DNA from: Gallionella sp.
GTDB lineage: Bacteria > Pseudomonadota > Gammaproteobacteria > Burkholderiales > Gallionellaceae
Reading direction: 5' to 3'
NCBI GenBank assembly: GCA_025362155.1
Contig: JANYHX010000151.1
Location: forward strand, 1-12,140
Length of the DNA stretch: 12,140 nt
The position numbers and the translations under genes are program-made. Below the pieces are notes generated by a model. The model was not told where the DNA came from. It saw only the letters and a list, made by a program, of their open reading frames with translations, and did not search any database. Below, piece after piece: positions 9,893 through 12,140 of this stretch (its first letter is position 1; each line of letters opens with the position of its first letter).

Positions 9893-9973
9893 TGCCCACC
9901 GCGATTGGCAATCAGGATATTTTCAAACATGAGGTGAACTCCGAACTGGTATTGCAGGAAATTGTGTTAACGA

Positions 9974-10432
9974 TTAACCGATGACGAACAGTGGTTGGCC
10001 AAACTCAACAGGCTGGCCATTCTCCACCAGGATGGCTTTGATGATTCCGCTTTGATCGGCTTCGATTTCGTTAAGCAACTTCATGGCTTCGATAATACAC
10101 ACTGTCTCCCCGCTGTTTACGCTTTGACCCACATCCACGAATGCCTTGGAACCCGGCGAAGCTGAACGATAGAAGGTGCCCACCATAGGCGATTTCACCA
10201 CATGCCCTTCCATAACCGCAGATTTGACGGGTTCAGCTGCAGGGACTGGAGCGCTGACTTGGGCAGGTGTTACTGCGGGAATAGTGGAGGATAAGGTTGG
10301 CGCATAGGCTTGCTGGGTAGATGCGGCAGTACGGGTGATGCGCACCCGCTCTTCGCCTTCACTGATTTCCAGTTCGGCAATGCCGGAACTTTCCACCAGC
10401 TCGATTAATGTTTTGAGCTTACGTAAATCCAT
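9974..10432 (-). CDS. accB: Biotin carboxyl carrier protein of acetyl-CoA carboxylase
   Basis: AccB carries biotin between AccC and the AccAD carboxyltransferase. It has 152 residues, the usual length. The N-terminal region ([20 protein letters not shown]) is the conserved AccC-contacting part. An Ala/Pro/Val-rich flexible linker covers about 37-70, and the biotinyl domain fills 77-152. The biotin attachment motif EAMKL is present with Lys118 as the modified residue. The domain holds the [10 protein letters not shown] segment that includes the protruding thumb typical of AccB. The ATG at 10432 is preceded by a consensus Shine-Dalgarno AAGGAGGT (10444-10437) that overlaps the aroQ stop codon, so the two genes are tightly linked. 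accC follows after an unusually long, duplicated spacer. Confidence 0.98.
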   Translation of the reverse strand: MDLRKLKTLIELVESSGIAELEISEGEERVRITRTAASTQQAYAPTLSSTIPAVTPAQVSAPVPAAEPVKSAVMEGHVVKSPMVGTFYRSASPGSKAFVDVGQSVNSGETVCIIEAMKLLNEIEADQSGIIKAILVENGQPVEFGQPLFVIG

Positions 10433-10442
10433 GGTGACCTCC

Positions 10443-10880
10443 TTAAGCCTGGTTTTTATAGTTCAATGCGAATTGCACTGCAAATTCATAGCCTGATGCG
10501 CCCAATCCGCTGATCACGCCTATAGCCAAATCGGAAAAAAACGACTCTTTGCGAAAGGCCTCACGCGCGAACACATTGGAAAGATGTACTTCAATAAAGG
10601 GAATTGCGACTGCCGCCAGCGCATCGCGCAACGCCACACTGGTGTGGGTGAAAGCGGCCGGGTTGATAATAATGAAATGGGCGGCTGAGTTTTGCTGAAT
10701 ATGGTCAACCAAATCCGCTTCCGCATTGCTCTGAAAGCAGGATAAGCTTGCCCCCTGCGCTTCCGCTAATTTCGTTAAACGACTATTAATTTCCTCTAAC
10801 GTCACCCGACCATATATCTCTGGCTCACGGCTACCGAGCAGATTCAGGTTGGGCCCATGCAATACGAGGACTTTTTTCAT
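10443..10880 (-). CDS. aroQ: Type II 3-dehydroquinate dehydratase
   Basis: AroQ dehydrates 3-dehydroquinate to 3-dehydroshikimate in the shikimate pathway to aromatic amino acids. The 145 residues are normal for the small type II enzyme. Seen: [17 protein letters not shown] (8-24) with catalytic Tyr23; [13 protein letters not shown] (49-61); [17 protein letters not shown] (71-87) with Asn73 and His79; and [20 protein letters not shown] with the catalytic-site His99. The residues AEAD after QSN replace the more common HEG, as also occurs in other betaproteobacterial enzymes as I recall. The ATG at 10880 has only a weak purine signal (GCGG). aroQ leads the aroQ-accB-accC-prmA cluster and may be where that transcript begins, 63 bases after the dsbD stop. 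The unrelated class I enzyme AroD is excluded by length and motifs. Confidence 0.97.
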   Translation of the reverse strand: MKKVLVLHGPNLNLLGSREPEIYGRVTLEEINSRLTKLAEAQGASLSCFQSNAEADLVDHIQQNSAAHFIIINPAAFTHTSVALRDALAAVAIPFIEVHLSNVFAREAFRKESFFSDLAIGVISGLGASGYEFAVQFALNYKNQA

Positions 10881-10918
10881 CCGCGTAGTTTGCCGTAAAT
10901 TAGGGGCTGTTGTCTAGG

Positions 10919-10948
10919 ATTTTAACGAAGATAAAATATAAAACTAAA
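10919..10948 (-). promoter_or_regulatory. Possible weak promoter for the aroQ-acc cluster
   Basis: The 63-base gap between dsbD and aroQ is AT-rich. TAAAAT (10924-10919) could serve as a -10 element. The best partner upstream, TTTAGT (10948-10943), lies 18 bases away, matches the -35 consensus poorly and overlaps the dsbD stop. aroQ may equally be read through from dsbD, and no terminator is evident between them. Confidence 0.25.
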
Positions 10949-12140
10949 GTCCTACCGCGTTCAGCGTTTTCAAAAACTGCGCAGTATCCTGATAGCCTGT
11001 TACGCGAAAATCGATCAGCTCCTTGCCCTGTGTATCGAAGAACAAGATGCCGGGGGGGCCAAACAGGCTGTAGCGTTTAAGCAGGAATTGGTCGGCTTCA
11101 TTGTTCGCCGTAACATCGGCTTGCAGGAGTAATGCCGATTTGAGTTTGGCCTTCACTTCAGGATCTGAAAATGTGAAGCGCTCCATTTCTTTGCAGGAAA
11201 TACACCAGTCCGCATAGAAATCCAGCATCACAATTTTCCCGCTTTCCCTCGCTTGGGCGACACGTCGATCGAGTTCATTGGTGTCTTTGACGCGAGAAAA
11301 TTGCAATGCTGACGGCGTTTCACTGCGACCGATATTGCCTCCCCCAATGTTGCCCAGCGGGCGCAGAATGTCGCGCCCCCCGGATAATGCGCCAATCAAA
11401 TAAGCCGCGCCCAGCAATAAAGCAAACAGACCGGCACCTTTGAGCAATTTGTGCCAGCCACTGCCATTGTGCGGGATGGCATCCAAGGCGCGCAGATAAA
11501 TGGCCGAAAAGATTAAAAGTGCCGCCCATAGCAACATCTGCACGCTGACAGAAAGCAACGGCTGAATGATCCAGATTGCCAGCGCCAGCAACATCACGCC
11601 AAAAAATTGTTTGACCGCTTCCATCCATGCACCGGCTTTGGGTAGCAACACGCCAGCGGAACTGCCGATCAACAATAACGGTGCGCCCATGCCCAATGCC
11701 ATCACAAACAGCGCTACGCCACCCAGCACTGCATCATGGGTCTGGCCAATATAGAGTAAGGCACCTGCTAACGGTGCGGCCACGCACGGGCCCATGATGA
11801 TGGCGGATAAGGCGCCCATTACGAATACGCCGCCCAGATGGCCGCCATGCAGGCGGTTGCTGGTGGTAGATAGTTTGCTTTGCAATGCGCTGGGTAGTTG
11901 CAATTCATAAAAACCGAACATGGAGAACGATAGCAATACGAACACGGCGGCGAAGCTCCCCAGCACCCAGGGGGTTTGCAATGCATTGGAAATCAGGCTA
12001 CCGGAAAATCCTGCCGCCACCCCGGCAGCCGCATAGGTAATAGCCATCCCCAGCACGTATGCCAGCGAGAGGAAAAATGCGTGTCTATGAGTTATTTTAT
12101 GGCCGCGCCCGACAATAATGCCAGACAGAATCGGGATCAT
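10944..12140 (-). CDS. dsbD: Thiol:disulfide interchange protein DsbD, C-terminal two thirds; 5' end beyond the window
   Basis: DsbD is an inner-membrane protein that carries electrons from cytoplasmic thioredoxin to periplasmic disulfide isomerase and cytochrome c maturation partners. The visible 398 residues begin inside the membrane domain: MIPILSGIIVG corresponds to the segment just after the first membrane-domain cysteine, so the frame's first ATG is not the true start. Hydrophobic helices run to about residue 255 of the fragment. GPCVAAPLAGALLYIGQ places the second membrane-domain cysteine at fragment position 119. A thioredoxin-like gamma domain follows at about 285-398 with the redox motif WCISCK (Cys313, Cys316). 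The signal peptide and N-terminal periplasmic domain lie outside the window. A shorter CcdA protein is excluded because it lacks the C-terminal thioredoxin domain. It ends 63 bases before aroQ. Confidence 0.96.
   Translation of the reverse strand: MIPILSGIIVGRGHKITHRHAFFLSLAYVLGMAITYAAAGVAAGFSGSLISNALQTPWVLGSFAAVFVLLSFSMFGFYELQLPSALQSKLSTTSNRLHGGHLGGVFVMGALSAIIMGPCVAAPLAGALLYIGQTHDAVLGGVALFVMALGMGAPLLLIGSSAGVLLPKAGAWMEAVKQFFGVMLLALAIWIIQPLLSVSVQMLLWAALLIFSAIYLRALDAIPHNGSGWHKLLKGAGLFALLLGAAYLIGALSGGRDILRPLGNIGGGNIGRSETPSALQFSRVKDTNELDRRVAQARESGKIVMLDFYADWCISCKEMERFTFSDPEVKAKLKSALLLQADVTANNEADQFLLKRYSLFGPPGILFFDTQGKELIDFRVTGYQDTAQFLKTLNAVGL

Larger units (their letters stand above)
9802..9930 (-). 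pseudogene. Diverged duplicate of the accC start region, forming a 42-codon leader frame
   Basis: The ATG at 9930 opens [12 protein letters not shown], nearly identical to the real AccC start [12 protein letters not shown]. The first 33 bases of the two copies differ at four positions, three silent and one Asn/Lys. The copy has its own CGGAG ribosome site about nine bases upstream (TTCGGAGTTCACCTC before the ATG), so it looks translatable. After 11 codons the similarity ends. The frame continues through a hairpin-rich insert and stops at TGA (9804-9802), overlapping the accC ATG at 9809 by eight bases. It could be a remnant of tandem duplication, a scar of an inserted element, or a functional leader peptide coupled to accC. 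Homology of the copies is seen; function is not known. Confidence 0.7.

Noticed and set aside
9810..9911. A 34-residue N-terminal extension of AccC
   Set aside because: The family starts at [11 protein letters not shown], which has its own GGAG site. The extension is translated spacer containing the hairpin insert.

Overview
The window is a stretch of ordinary chromosomal housekeeping genes. It most likely comes from a betaproteobacterium, and the gene order and protein sequences fit the Nitrosomonadales/Gallionellaceae type best. That placement rests on recalled gene orders (gcvT-gcvH-gcvP behind a glycine riboswitch; dsbD-aroQ-accB-accC-prmA-DUF3426) and was not tested by a search. Every confident gene is on the minus strand, so the biological reading direction runs from high to low coordinates. 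No phage, transposase, CRISPR array, tRNA or rRNA was found.

Layout in reading order. First come the C-terminal two thirds of dsbD (12140-10944), cut by the window edge. Next are aroQ (10880-10443), accB (10432-9974), accC (9809-8454), prmA (8453-7560) and a zinc-ribbon/DUF3426 membrane protein (7560-6736). From aroQ on, these are packed like one operon: the accB Shine-Dalgarno overlaps the aroQ stop, prmA starts at a TTG directly after the accC stop, and the DUF3426 gene starts in a TAATG overlap with prmA. The one loose joint is the 164-base accB-accC gap, which holds a diverged second copy of the accC start codon region. A free-standing gene follows (6619-4928) for an HPt-REC-REC-GGDEF protein, a phosphorelay-type diguanylate cyclase.

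The last block is the glycine cleavage operon. A sigma70-type promoter (4794-4766) leads into a tandem glycine riboswitch (4745-4575) and an intrinsic terminator (4574-4534). Then come gcvT (4522-3431), gcvH (3361-2966) and gcvP (2876 to the edge, lacking only its last few codons). Together GcvT, GcvH and GcvP with the shared lipoamide dehydrogenase oxidise glycine to CO2, ammonia and methylene-tetrahydrofolate; the riboswitch ties their expression to glycine.

Two non-coding repeats punctuate the region: a GTGAAAY-type repeat forming a 17-bp perfect inverted repeat between gcvH and gcvP, and a REP-like imperfect palindrome between the diguanylate cyclase gene and the gcv promoter. I see no new multi-gene system here. 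The most unusual items are the duplicated accC start with its 42-codon leader frame, the gcvH-gcvP repeat placed just ahead of a gcvP start that has no Shine-Dalgarno, and a 10-nt complementarity between riboswitch aptamer 1 and the terminator.
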